A stretch of DNA of 64,000 nt, from assembly GCA_036429605.1 (NCBI GenBank), contig CM071591.1, positions 2,170,001-2,234,000 on the forward strand, written 5' to 3'. This document shows positions 49,001 through 60,752 of this stretch, piece by piece. Both the position numbers and the translations under genes were made by a program. The notes under the pieces were generated by a model. The model saw only the letters and a program-made list of their open reading frames with translations. It was not told the origin of the DNA and searched no databases. This DNA is from Cladobotryum mycophilum (lineage: Eukaryota; Ascomycota; Sordariomycetes; Hypocreales; Hypocreaceae). How positions within the stretch are numbered: the first letter of the stretch is position 1; every line of letters starts with the position of its first letter.

Positions 49001-52000
49001 TCTAACAGCTTAGGCTCCACACCAGAAACGGATTTAGAGAACAAGAATTGTCGGGGGTGACTATTGAGGTAGGTACTAGAATACTAGAGCAGATACTACT
49101 AGGTAGAGTACGGAGTAGCCCAGACCAGGTCAAGTCAGTACTCACTCAGGTAGTCACAGCGGCGCAAATTAACCATGGATGGGATGGAGGATGGGATGGA
49201 GGATGGGATGGAGGATGGGATGGAGGATGGGATGGAGGATGGGATGGGATGCTGGCACTGTCTGACACTGTGTAGACACTCCCAGGGTGCAGGCAAATTG
49301 ACAGCGGGGCCCTAATTCATGTACAGTGCCTAAAATGGATTCGGCGCAAAAATGGGATCAAGTCAAGGTCGGTAACGATGGATCCAATACCTGAAGACCC
49401 CCTGACATTAAAGAAAAAGAGAAGAAAGAGAGTGGAAAAAAATACAAACGTGAAAACAAAAAGGAGAGAAGAGAAGAGACAGGGCCAAAAAAGATGAAAG
49501 GGATAGGCTTCACCAGGATCTCAGCCTGACCATGTTGCACAAGCGCTTGTCAAGCAATAAAAAAAAAAAAAAAAAGGTACAAGTACATTGGGTAATACCA
49601 TCCAAGCCAGCAAGCAAGCAAGCAAGCAAATAAAACTCAACCCTGCAAGGCCAAGAACTCTTGTGGACGGCGAACTACACGGACTATTACGGACTACCGA
49701 TGCGGTCGGAAGCGCCAGGAGTCGAGAGAGGCAGCGTGCAGGCACGCTGACTACCTTGTATGGCTGCTGCTGCTGTGGCTCCTTTTTTCTTTTTTTCTTC
49801 CTTTCCTTCTCTCTCTTACTCTCTCGCTCCACCCCCTGGGACGCCTGCTGGGATCTGCTGGGAATGTCTGGGACAAGCCCTGAGACGGGCTGCGATGGGG
49901 CTGCTATGGGTAGGCCAGGATGGAGCCCGTCCAGAGCGCCGGAGACTGGCGCGGGGTGGGCATCCAGGGGGTGGTCGCTGATGGGTAGCGAAACGAAAGA
50001 GATCCCTGGAGGCAGCGCAGAGGGAGGGGGGCGGCCAAGAGTCAAGAGGCGAAAACAACGCGGCAGCTCATGACACGGCGGAGAAGACTGCTTTGATAGG
50101 TAGTTATGGAGCAACTCCATACCACTCCATACCGCAGTGCGGTTGAGCGGATGACGCTGGGCCCAGCGCTTTGGGAGATGGTGTCGGGATGTGCCAGCGG
50201 GATGTGCCAGGCCACCAATCCTCCAGTCCCGTCAATCCGCACCCAGCCCGTCGGGTCCCAGCAGCGGCCGGTCAGGCATTGGTGCAAAGACGGATTGACG
50301 CCGCCACCAAGAAAAAGAAATCCACCAAGAAGTTGGAACATGCATACAGTAGCGCCTGCAGCTGTCCTCGTTCGTGTGTTTTTTTCCTGCATCGATGGCG
50401 TTGCGGCACCGAACAGGAGGTGAGTCCGGACTCTCGACTCTGCTGATTGGCCTGCCATGGTCTGGTTCTGGGGGTTCTTCTGGGAGGTGTGGAGAGGGTT
50501 GGGAGGTGTGGAGAGGGTGGGGAGGGGGGCCTCTTTTGCTTTTCTTTTCTTTTCTTTTCTTTTTTTTTCCTGCATTCTTCTTTTTTCCTTCATGCTATAC
50601 TCCGTACAACTCCGTCCAGGTACTCCATACTTTGTGCAACCAATTTGTTTTGTGTGGCTTCTTTTAGAGCTTGCTTGGGGGAGAATCATGCATCACATCA
50701 TGGAGCATTCACTCCCCTTTCAAGCCTCAAGACCAGGAACAAACAACAACCAAAACCCGGCTGACTAGTCTTTGAGATGAAAAAGTTATTAATATCAGGG
50801 CATCGTATTCTCGCCCTATCAGAGCGTTGGGCTGCTTATCCTTATCCAAGAATTTGCCCGTTAAATCAAGCCCAGAGTCCAGACAGAGCCCACAACAGCC
50901 CACACAGGCTTGCCTCCAAATCCATGGTGCCGAAACGTACTTGTATGTACTGCAAGTACAAGTAGGTTGGGCTCCAAGCACTTGCTAGGTAGGCGTAGCG
51001 TAGGTGGTTGCGTCCATACTAGAGGTGTTAGTGCATCAAGCATCATTACCTGAGCAAAGACACAGTACCTACACCGGCTCCTTGTCGGCACATGGCAATG
51101 GGAATGGGCAAGCACCGGGCTGGACTGCTCTTGGGAGGAACTGGTTTGTGATTAGTATTCCTGTTTCATCTGCGCTCCCCCCGGACGAACCCGACCCTTC
51201 TTTGTACAGCAGCGCTGTCCCTGTAAAACCGAATCCCAAATTCCCGGAATTCCCTCCTTGATTGATTGTATGTGCGCGTGTTGCGTGTGTACGTACGTGT
51301 GTGTGTGTGTGTGTATGTGTGTGATGTGCAGCCGGAGATGCGAGTAAGAGCGGCGTTGCTGACTAACCAGGCCAGGATGCGGGTCGCCTAGTTTTCGTGG
51401 AAGACTACCTACCTAGTAAGTATTCATGGATGGATGGATCAGAGCCAGAGCTGTAGTACCTACCTACCTACCCAGCACACTTTAGCACACTTTCTTACAG
51501 ACCAACCTTTCCTCTCTTTTCTCTTTACACAAACCCAGGCGGTCGACACTTCATCTGTCGCTGATTGTCCAACCTCTAGACAATCTCATTCACAGCAGCA
51601 GAAGAACATTGGGCACTGCGGCGACGACAACGACGACGACGACGTGGCCAGACTGTCGACAGATTTGCGGGCCAGACCCAGCCTGTCATACACACACATA
51701 CATACATACATACCTACCCTTCTCATTTCACACAACACAAGACCACTGCCGGCCGATTACATACGATTTCTACACCAAACCCCAGCCGCACCGATTCAAG
51801 CATCGCTTCCCCGTCTTGTCTATCAGCGCCTGAGATCGCCACCAATTTAATTGTTCATCTATTAATACCGTCCCCAAAAAATCTCAACATACCGACATTC
51901 TGAACAACATCTTGCTTCAACAAAGAACTTATCAATTCCTTTCCTCCCGCCAGTAACGTGGGCAGTCGAGAGCCGAGGGACGCTGGCTCTTCATCTACTT

Positions 52001-52048
52001 TAAGACACTAGCATTCTTACCAAAAAAAGACGCGACCAACAACACACA
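46009..52048. other. 6-kb gene-poor region
   Basis: No gene supported. ORFs of about 200 codons at 49521-50120 and 50042-50689 (minus) are low-complexity (poly-Lys/Arg/Glu, poly-Phe) and reflect simple sequence. Holds the 12-bp minisatellite (listed separately), an A-tract (49559-49575), an AAGC run (about 49608-49627) and a GT run (about 51297-51313). Several TACAAGTA motifs occur at 47736, 48635, 49578, 50938 and 50957. The last 500 bp is probably the leader and promoter of the zinc-ribbon gene. Confidence 0.55.
49176..49250. repeat. 12-bp G-rich minisatellite (GGATGGGATGGA)
   Basis: About six tandem copies. The G-runs are spaced by AT and could in principle form G-quadruplex-like structures on the plus strand. 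Not in a supported gene. Confidence 0.85.
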
Positions 52049-53350
52049 ATGAGTTCACCCGCTCAGACAGCTGGGCCAGCACCCAAGGTCGAAAAGGAGC
52101 GGAAGGGTTTTGGCCGGGTTTTCTTTAAAGTCAGGAATGCTCTAGGGAAAGGCGATGGGGCCAGTTCCAGGCGCAAATCGACTTTACCACCTGCCTCCGA
52201 CCCTGTCGTGGTGCCCGTGCCTTCTGCGCCTGTTGTGCCTGCTACGACACCCGCTGCTGCTGGGAACGATGTTGGAGTCACTGTTAGAACGTACGTATAC
52301 CCTCATGTCATGGAATTGTAATCGCTGTTTCGCCAGAAAACCATCGTGTGCCATCCTCCCTCCGTCTTTGGCTGGAGACTGGAGTGGTCGATCAATCTGC
52401 CATTGACTTTGACTCATTGTACTAACTTATACATACACAGTCCCCCCGTTGTCTGTGCTAGAACTGCCGAAGCAAGAGCTAGATATGAGGCAATGCATGG
52501 TGTCACTAAACTGTCCAGGTCTGAGCTGTTCGAGGAACGAGCCAAGAAGTTGAGTGAGCGATTTGGCTTGGAAATCCATCCCTCAGGATGGCAAATCACT
52601 GTTCCCGACGACACCGTCTTGCGCATCGACAAGCCCATCAGGATGCGTATTCGACGAACTTGCCACCGATGCAATGCCATTTTCACTTCATCCAAGGAGT
52701 GCTCTAATTGCCAACATCTCCGCTGTGTTAAATGTACCCGCTATCCTCCGAAGCGTACCGAGACTGAGCTTGTTGCTAGCCGTGAGAAGAGAGCAGCCAT
52801 CATCAAGTCTCACAAGGAAAATGCCCCTATTACTGTGGACTGGGACTGGCAGCAGACCAATGTGGTACTCAAGCGACCGAGCAAGACCGGCGGCCAGGAC
52901 CTCGTTCACAAAAAGCCCCGACAGCGTGTCAGGAGGACTTGTCATGAATGCAACACTCTTTTCATGGCTGGTTCTAAGACATGCGAGAAATGCAGTCATG
53001 TCCGCTGTACTGACTGCCCGCGAGACCCGTAAGTTTGACACAACACAAAGAACTAAATTTTTTGAATCATCTTTTTTGTCTAACACTTATTTTACAGGCC
53101 AAAGCGAGACAAATATCCCTTGGGTTATCCTGGCGATGAATTTGGTCCCAGCAGCATACCTCATTTCGAGTGTGACCGTTGCCACTCTCTCTATCCGACT
53201 GGCGCCGATCACGGCACCGAGTGTAAGAAATGCAAGAATCCTAAAACCGACAAATCCCCACGCGCTTTACCTCGCAAGATAGAACCCGAACTCGATCCAG
53301 ACCTCTTGAAGCAGATACAAGCCAAGTTGGATCATCTCAAAGTCACATAG
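52049..53350 (+). CDS. Conserved-looking fungal protein with three zinc-ribbon-like CXXC modules
   Basis: Exons 52049-52290, 52441-53028 and 53098-53350; introns of 150 and 69 bp; 360 aa. I do not recognise a named family. Residues 1-80 are Pro/Ala/Val-rich with a basic patch (ERKGFGRVFFKVRNALGKG). Three similar Cys modules follow. The first is RRTCHRCNAIFTSSKECSNC plus HLRCVKC; the second is RRTCHECNTLFMAGSKTCEK plus HVRCTDC; the third is FECDRCHSLYPTGADHGTEC plus KKC. The first two are each followed by a YPPKR/DPPKR motif. The spacing CXXC-x9/10-CXXC-x4-CXXC suggests repeated zinc ribbons, possibly a protein- or RNA-binding scaffold. The C-terminus (DPDLLKQIQAKLDHLK) may be a short coiled coil. 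Function unknown. Confidence 0.85.
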
Positions 53351-54691
53351 TATGGGATGCATGTTGACCACGACAACACGCTTCTCTTATTTTTTTATTT
53401 TTTTATTTTTTACTTATTATCGACGTCTTCGCATTTACATTCATTTTTACGACAAATATTCTTAAGAGGATCGCCATGCCCTTAGGCTCATCTGCTGAGC
53501 CCAATCGGCGCCAGAGCATCTTTCCTTTCCGCATACTATTTTATCTGGCTATTGGAAGACGATGGCCATGCTCAGCCCAGCCATTTTGGAGACCCGAACC
53601 CCCATAACCCCATACCTACAGCTTCTCCAGTTGAACTTTTTTTTTTTGGGAAATCGAATCGGTAGGCATGAGGTTTCTGAGATTGCCGCAACATAAAAAC
53701 CAGCGGATATGAAATGCTGGAGAGGGAGGGATGCATCATTGGCGCCAATGGCGATATGAGTTGTGACCCCGTTTGTTTTGTGTACTGTGTCCAGCGTTAG
53801 CGAGAATTCCGGCTCATCTTGTTTGTCTACATTTGTCTTGCTTTGCTGCCATTATTTTTCTTTGTTTTGCTAGCCTAACGTCATATATCCAAAATCTATT
53901 CATAGGGAGCTGGGCATCTATGGTGGAGTTTTAGTGAAGAGCATTGTAGCTTTAATGTGATACTACTACCTAGGTATATATATCTATACATATATATACG
54001 TGTTAAAGTTCCCATGCATGTTCAAGCATTGATGTAAGCATTGTTGATCACTCGTAGACCATAAAGATAGAAGTACTATCTCGTACATGAGGTAGAAGAA
54101 CCCAAAACCATTCACTACCTATTAGTTTCTCGAATATCTTTCTCGATCCTTGTGATGGTACTTCATCCCCTCATCCCCTCATCTTCCCCCTCTGCCTTTT
54201 TCTCCCAAAGTTCTATCAGTGTAGAATTTTTCATTCATTCATTCATGGCGCAGCATCCATCTTCACTAATTAGAGCAATCATGGACTTGGGGAGTCTTGA
54301 AAAAATTTTCCCGAAGAAAGAAGAAAAAGAGAAAAAAAGAGAAAGGAAGAAAAAAACCACACGCCCAGGGGAAATTATAGAAACTCGCAGCTTTCTGATT
54401 CAACGTGCTGAAACCTTTCGGACCCTAAAAGGAAAACAAGGAAGAACGCCCAAATAAATGTACATGATTTCCACCGCTCGTAGGAACAACTGCCCAACTT
54501 TCTCCCTCTATTCTATCCTCGCCCGGGAACAAAAACCAAAAAAAAACCCCCCACAACCACACACAGGCACACACATACGCTTGGCTGTGATCTCTTCTCT
54601 TTACCCGCTGGTTTTTTTTTTTTTTTTGACGTTTGAGATTCCCTAATCTTACTCCCAATCCCCCCTTTCATCATCACTCCGAGGTATCTCG
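53351..54691. other. Convergent intergenic region
   Basis: 3' flanks of the zinc-ribbon and Clr2 genes. T-rich tracts (about 53390-53410, 53638-53646, 54612-54626), TATATA stretch near 53975-54000, and a CATT run near 54231-54245. An A/G-rich ORF at 54152-54457 is low-complexity. No gene seen. Confidence 0.55.
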
Positions 54692-56614
54692 CTAAGGTTC
54701 CTCTACGACATGCTGCTCAACAGCCAACCTCGCCGCATGCGGCACCGAAGCGCCCAGCGTCTCCATCCTGTTCCTCTTGCGCCCAATGTACCGCCCGCCG
54801 CCATCCATGCGGTTGTTCAGGTACACGTGCTGATCTCTCAGCTGGCCGCTCGTCACCAGGTTCCTGTACTCCACGGGATTATAGAGGGGCAGCAGGCGGT
54901 GGGTAGGATAGAATCGACCCCTAACAGACTGTTCCTTGAGCACGACGTTTTCCCGTATGAGGATGACGCACCACTGCTGGTTTGGGGCGATGGACTTGCG
55001 CCATTGGATCTCGTCTCGCAGGGCGATTGGCAGTTTATCTTCGGGCATGACGGTGCCTGTGCTTGCCGGGCCCTTTGAAAGATGGTATACATGGCCGCGG
55101 AAGAAAACCTGTCCTACGTAGTCGTCCGCTGTGAAAATATGGCACAGACCTAGAATGGCTGTTTGATTGGTGTTCAACTCCCCGCCTTTGATCCGCACGC
55201 AATCGCCGAGTTCGATCCGCTCAGCGCCAAAGAAGCATCCGTAGTACATCATGGGCGTAGCATTGTCTTCTGATCGGCGCGTCCATAGTGAATACGAAGA
55301 GTCAATCTTGGAGGCTGCCATCTTGGAGGCATCAAGGTTGATCTGATCCCGCCTGACGACGTCAGTGCCTGCGGCTCGGAACATGGCGTCCCATGGCACC
55401 TCGTCGAATGTCTTCTCCTTGAGCTCGGCAACATCGACGTTGGGAACACTGTAGCAGTGGAACGGCCGCAGGTCGGCTTCGGGTTTAGAAACATTCTGCT
55501 GCATCACCATGCCGTGGCCCAAGGGCACTAGGTCGTAGAGGCCCATGGTGGGCGCAGAAATCACGCCGAGACGCCAAGTATTACCGGTCTGGTACCAAAC
55601 CAGTTCTCCTGCTCTGAAAGTATGCGGTGTTTTCAAGACCCACGTAGGGGACTGAAGCTTTGATTGCTGTAGTTGAGATTGGGGCTGGGCTTGGGGTTGA
55701 GATTGGTGTTGAGGTTGAAGTTGAGGCTGTGATTGAGCTTGAGGTCGTGCTTGGAGAGGCTGTGGTTGGGGTGGTGCCGTTATAGGAGCTGCAGATATTG
55801 GCGTTGGAGGTTTTGTTATGGTGGTTGGAGTTGGCTGTGGTTGTGGAGTGGGCTTTGTCGGTTGCGGCGGCGCTATCTGCTGCGTTGTTTGAAATGGCTG
55901 TACTGGCTGTACTGACTGTATTGGCTGTGTTTGCTGTACTAGTCGGCTTAGAGCGCTGGGTGGCTTCTGTATAGGCTGTCCTGGAATGGCTGGGAGGGGG
56001 ACTGGAGTAACTTTTGGAAGAGCCTGCTTCTCAACTTTTGGTTGCGTCTCAGTCAATGTTGTGCTGGCCATGGGCTCATCTGGTCCGGGTAATTTTGCCG
56101 GGTTGGGAGCGTTGCAATGTACGCAACAACAGTCAACGTAGGCCTTGGACGTCGAGAGAAGCCATATCAAATGAACACCAAACTCCTGAGGGCTCTTAAA
56201 CAGCTTGGCTTTGATGGGGTATCCCGAAACCCATAGATGTTTGGACTTTTCATATAGCCAGTATCCTCTTGGAAAATGCACGTACCAAGAATTTCCCTCT
56301 ATATCCGTCCAGAGTCAGAATAGCTTCACTGCACGTCTTTGGTGTTGAGGCTTACCATCAGGGTTGGGGGAGAGTTCTTGTTTTAGTAGAATCCCCAGTT
56401 TAATTCTCCATTCCGCAAATCTCGGATCATCCTCAGCCAGCCGTATCATTTGTGGCTTTGCTCGCGGGGTCTTCTCGATGGATGATGCCTCTTTTGAGGG
56501 CTTCTTCGCAGCGTTTGTGGCTGCGGGTGCCGTTACAGGCCAGTATCCCGGGCCCGTATCAGCACCATCACTTCGGGTAATGCGAATGACATCAAACTCT
56601 TTAGTATCGGCCAT
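54692..56614 (-). CDS. clr2: Clr2-like transcriptional silencing protein (SHREC complex)
   Basis: Exon 1 is 56356-56614 and exon 2 is 54692-56298; the intron is 57 bp; 621 aa. The ATG at 56614 is the first in frame. Residues about 60-160 form the Clr2 N-terminal domain (EWRIKLGILLKQEL, NSWYVHFPRGYWLYEKSK, HLWVSGYPIKAKLFKSPQEF, VHLIWLLSTS), followed by CCCVHCN. A Pro/Gln-rich linker (QPTKPTPQPQPTPTT and similar, about 200-330) separates it from the Clr2 C-terminal silencing domain (FRAGELVWYQTGNTWRLGVI; CVRIKGGELNTNQTAILGLC; GQVFFRGHVYHLSKG). In fission yeast Clr2 belongs to SHREC with Clr1, Clr3 and Mit1, which deacetylates heterochromatin. The same role is inferred here. It is divergent to Nse1 across about 1 kb. 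Confidence 0.88.
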
Positions 56615-57600
56615 GTTATTGCACACCAATTGGTGTTGAAGCTTTGGTGACCCGAATTATGGACGAATATGTATGCTGCTCCACGGCTTGAGCCGCGTGC
56701 TTCTCCCTGAGGTGGCTGGCTGGCTGGCTGGCTACCTAGGGCAGCTTTTTGAGCACGTGTTGACCTTGATCAGCATAAGGTGATGCCGTGGGAAATCCTA
56801 GGCCTTCCGTCAAAGGTGCCGTAGCTCCCTTGCGCTTATTGATTTTGACTTCCGCTCATATCCCGATGAAAATAGGGACGAGTCTCTCGTGCTGGATGAT
56901 TTTTTGTTGATCCTCGTTTTTGCCCTCTTTTCGCGGTCTTCAGACAAGGGATGCAAACGCGACGCCACCGGGATCACCAGCCTCAAGATACGATACCTAA
57001 GGTATTAATTGCACTCTAATGCTTATTTTTCTAAGAAAGGCAATGCTGGTGATTCTGTCAACTGTCCGTTCCTCTTGATATGACGCTGTTTTTATGATTC
57101 AAGGTTGTTGCCTTGTTGTTGAAAGCGAAAGCTGGCGGCGGTGGTTGGTTATACAAGCTGATGAGTCAGCAGTGGCTGGTGCTCGTGAATGTCTCGTTTT
57201 CCAAGATCCATGGATCAGATCATTCGCTAAGGATGGGGTAGAACAGCCTCTTATTTAGTAGTCGCTTGGTAGCTATGAGATATTGGATGTATGCATTATT
57301 ACATTTATTGGTGATGCTATGGGGGTTTTGAGTTGAACCACAGTTGGAAATCCGTAGTAGACTACCTGGATGGTTTGAGCCACGCACCGCCACATCTATT
57401 AAGGACACCCCAACGCGTTTGTCACGCGTTCCAGCAGGGCTTTGTTCCGGATCATCCAGCAACAAAGTGACAGGGTGTCTATGCTGCGTTACCCATTGGG
57501 TAGTAGTAGTATTCATCACACATTTCATGCCATGGCCTATTAGAAAGACTTGGTCATCCTACATTTCCTTTTCCAACCTGGATAGCAAATCACCAATCAA
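56615..57600. other. Divergent promoter region between clr2 and nse1
   Basis: Holds both promoters. A TGGC tetranucleotide run lies at about 56713-56733. A minus-strand ORF (57220-57528) has no recognisable domain. No gene seen. Confidence 0.6.
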
Positions 57601-58614
57601 ATGGAAGATCTCCTCAGAGATAATTATGGCCATGGCAACAGAGCTTTCCTTCAAGCACTGTTGGCTCATGGGACAATGACATATGAAGAGTCACGGCCCA
57701 TTATTGCTGCCATACTGACTGCCGACAATGCACAACGAGAGGAAGAATATCGACCCGACCAGGTGACAGAGGAACAGTTCCAAGACTATCTCGATCTTGC
57801 ATCTCGTGCCGCATCTCTCTTCGATTACGAGGTTCGGAGTGGAGTGCATCAGGTCACCAAACAGAGAATTTATGCTCTTGTGAACACGACATCGGATCCC
57901 CAAACACAACTCGCCACGACTTACAACCCAGAGGAGCTTGCATTCATAAAGCGAGTCCTTGATGCCATGTTTGATAAGTTCAACAGGCCTCGGATGGAGT
58001 CCTTGTGTATCACTGAGATGCAGGCGATTAAGCTGGCGAGACCGAAGCCCAGGGAAAGTCAAGCGAATGAAGAGGATCCTTCGTCACAAGGCCCCGCGGA
58101 CAGGGGCCTGAAGCATAGTGAGGTTGAAATCGTGTTGACGAGTCTCATAGAGGGAGGATGGTTTGAAAGGAGCCGAGAAGGCTTCTTCTCGTTGACGCCG
58201 CGCGCGCTTCTCGAGCTGCGGCCTTGGTTAATTGATTCATACAATGACCTCGATGCTGAACCAAATGAATGGCAGCGCATCAAATTCTGCGAAGCTTGCA
58301 AGGAGATTGTTACGTATGGACTGAGATGCTCGGAACCAGACTGCAACCTTCGACTTCATGATATATGCCAGGAGGCCTTTTGGAGATCGCGACGAGGGAA
58401 AAGCTGTCCCAAGTGCTCTACGGAATGGACCGGGAATCGCTATGTCGGAGAGAGAGCTATAACGATGACGGAGGCTTACAAAAAAGGGCGAAAGAGGAGC
58501 GGCGGTCACAGGAACAACCTGGCCGAGGACATCGTACGTCAACAGGGCATGGAAGAGAGCAGTGAGGTTGAACAGGAGGAGGAACGAGGGGGGGCCAGAA
58601 GAGGAAGAGGATGA
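57601..58614 (+). CDS. nse1: Nse1, RING-like subunit of the SMC5-SMC6 complex
   Basis: Single exon, 337 aa. Nse1 with Nse3 and Nse4 forms the kleisin-side module of SMC5/6 in DNA repair and has E3-ligase-type activity with Nse3. Winged-helix region: GNRAFLQALLAHGTMTYEES at the start, then YNPEELAFIKRVLDAMFDKF and SEVEIVLTSLIEGGWFERSR. The C-terminal variant RING is clear at about 229-278: FCEACKEIVTYGLRC, CNLRLHDIC and KSCPKCSTEW, the C4HC3 pattern of Nse1. It ends in a basic/acidic low-complexity tail (RSGGHRNN, EVEQEEERGG). The ATG is the first in the frame, and MEDLLRDNYG is a usual kind of fungal Nse1 start. Confidence 0.93.
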   Translation: MEDLLRDNYGHGNRAFLQALLAHGTMTYEESRPIIAAILTADNAQREEEYRPDQVTEEQFQDYLDLASRAASLFDYEVRSGVHQVTKQRIYALVNTTSDPQTQLATTYNPEELAFIKRVLDAMFDKFNRPRMESLCITEMQAIKLARPKPRESQANEEDPSSQGPADRGLKHSEVEIVLTSLIEGGWFERSREGFFSLTPRALLELRPWLIDSYNDLDAEPNEWQRIKFCEACKEIVTYGLRCSEPDCNLRLHDICQEAFWRSRRGKSCPKCSTEWTGNRYVGERAITMTEAYKKGRKRSGGHRNNLAEDIVRQQGMEESSEVEQEEERGGARRGRG

Positions 58615-59231
58615 TGATTGAGATGACTGTATGATGATATGAAGGCTGATGGTAAATCTCATGATGGAATTAATAAAAGATACCCTTGTCTCTCCAGCTC
58701 ACACTTATAGCATGAATAAAATAAAGGAGGATGGCAGGGCTTCAACAGTATCCTGCGAGACAATAGATTTTTGATGCTTCCCACTATGATGGAGACGGAC
58801 CCAGAGGTGGTATCGTTGCGACGTTGCTGCAGAAAGGCGCTGAAGCTCAACAGGAAATCGTGGCGGGGTTGGTGTTGTGGCCAATGACATCACTATGCCA
58901 TCGCTATATTTGTAGGCGCCGTCGCAACGTTGATAGTGGAGGTGACCTTCAAGTTTTGGAGGCCGCAGCTCCAACGACCGTCCATATTAATTGATTAGCG
59001 CTTCACTGGCACATGTCAGCTGGACCTTGAACAGGGCTCTGAACCTCCATCCATCCATCCATTGCATACCTACTAAATTACGCGGCGCAATAACTTGAGC
59101 TACCTCTTCAGTGGCAACAAGCAAACCTGCTTTTTCAAGACAAGATTTAAGTTGCCAGTATCTATCTTGCTGACGATCTTACCATCATATCACTCTCTAG
59201 ATCTTACACATACCGCTACAGCTGAGACATC
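58615..59231. other. Intergenic: nse1 3' flank and promoter of the next gene
   Basis: No gene seen. CCAT tetranucleotide run at about 59047-59063. Minus-strand ORFs (58659-58850, 58705-58974) have no recognisable domain. Confidence 0.55.
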
Positions 59232-60543
59232 ATGCTGGAATACTTTTCATACAAGAAATTCAAGAAGTACAGGGAGGAGAAGGAGACGAAAGAAGAGGCC
59301 AAGGACGCCGACAGTAAGCAGGCACAGGTAGAAGCAGATGGTAGCAACAAGGACAAGGACAAGGGCAAAGGCAAGGAAACGGATAGCCATTCGGATGAGC
59401 AGCACGACTCACCACACAAGCTCCATCACGCCAAGACTGTTCTTAAACCGGAGGATGAATCGTTTCTCGAACAGCTCCTCGCCAAGCATGAGGAAGAGGA
59501 TGGACCTCCGCCGCCGTTGCCCCCGCGAATCTATGCCTTTGACCTAGACTTTCCGTCAGATAATGAGGGCGCTTCTAGTGATGAGGCGGCAAAGGATGAG
59601 AATCCCAAGAAATCAATCGACAAGGCTGGCAAAACCGAAGAAAAGACTGAAAAGAAGCCAAATCGATTCTCTTTGCTATTTACGAAGCATAAGAAGCAAG
59701 AAGAAAGCCTCAAGCCCGACAGCACTGTCGCACCAGTTGAGGCTGAACGCGAGGAGAAGGATCTCAGTCGTGTCCTCGATCGCCTCAACCTCTCCGCCAA
59801 GAACAACACGGTCGTCTCTTACTCCAAGGAATCATCCGAGCTGCTCCAGAGGTTCACGCTGGTCTTCAAGGACCTCGTCAACGGTGTGCCGACTGCCTAC
59901 GACGACCTGACAAAGCTCATCGAGGACCGGGATGGGACAATCAACAAGCTCTTTGATAAGCTGCCTTCGTCCCTCAAGAAGCTGGTCACGCAGCTGCCGG
60001 AGAAGCTGACCAACTCTCTTGGTCCCGAGATTCTGGCCGCGGCGGCGGAGAGCCAGGGACTCAAGGCCGCCGAGGGAGGCATGAAAGGGGCGGCCAAGAA
60101 GCTCTTCACGCCATCTAATCTCACCGAATTGGTGACGAAACCTGGTGCCATCGTGGGAATGTTAAGAGCCATCGTCGATGTGTTAAAGACACGTTGGCCG
60201 GCGTTTATGGGCATGAATGTTATATGGAGTGTAGCCCTGAGTTGTAAGTCAATCAAATCTTTTGCTTCGATGGATATCAAAACTAATATGGTTCTGTAAA
60301 GTGCTCCTCGTAGTACTGTGGTATTGCTACAAGAGAGGTCGTGAGGAGAGGCTCACTCGCGAAAAATCAGAAGCCGAGGCCGACAGTCAGCGTATCGAGG
60401 AACTCCCTGATGATCTGTCTCTCCCAGCACCCGAACACAATACCATCACTACACCGGCCATTACTACATCAGAGCCCGCTCCGGCCTCGGATTTGCCTCA
60501 TCCCCCTGCTGAACCGGCTGCTATCTCTGAAGAACCTAAATGA
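59232..60543 (+). CDS. Charged fungal protein with one C-terminal-half transmembrane helix
   Basis: Exon 1 is 59232-60243 and exon 2 is 60302-60543; the intron is 58 bp (GTAAGT...AAAG); 417 aa. No named family recognised. Residues 1-190 are highly charged (KFKKYREEKETKEEAKDADS; KDKDKGKGKETDSHSDEQHD) with a Pro run GPPPPLPPR. Residues about 190-330 look helical and folded (LSRVLDRLNLSAKNNTVVSY, ELLQRFTLVFKDLVNGVPTA, LPSSLKKLVTQLPEKLTNSL). The intron falls inside a hydrophobic helix built from both exons (MNVIWSVALS plus LLLVVLWYCY, about 328-350). A basic stop-transfer (KRGREERLTREK) and a Pro/Thr/Ala-rich tail follow. No signal peptide, so probably a single-pass organelle or ER membrane protein with its N-terminus in the cytosol. 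Confidence 0.82.
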
Positions 60544-60752
60544 TTATGGGGTGGATACGTATCTTTCTCACAAAGATGGAATCCTCGAGAACAAACGAAA
60601 AGATGGAAATGTCGATTTGAACCAGATGAATACGTGTACATAGGCATCTTGGAGCATAGTGGGAATGTTAATAAGCAAAGAACAGGGGAGGCGAGTTGGC
60701 TCTTTTTCATATTTTTTGCAATGGGTATCATAAATTACATCAACTCTTGGTC

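Noticed and set aside
49521..50689. Two minus-strand ORFs of about 200 codons
   Set aside because: Dominated by poly-Lys/Arg/Glu and poly-Phe from simple repeats; they overlap each other in different frames.
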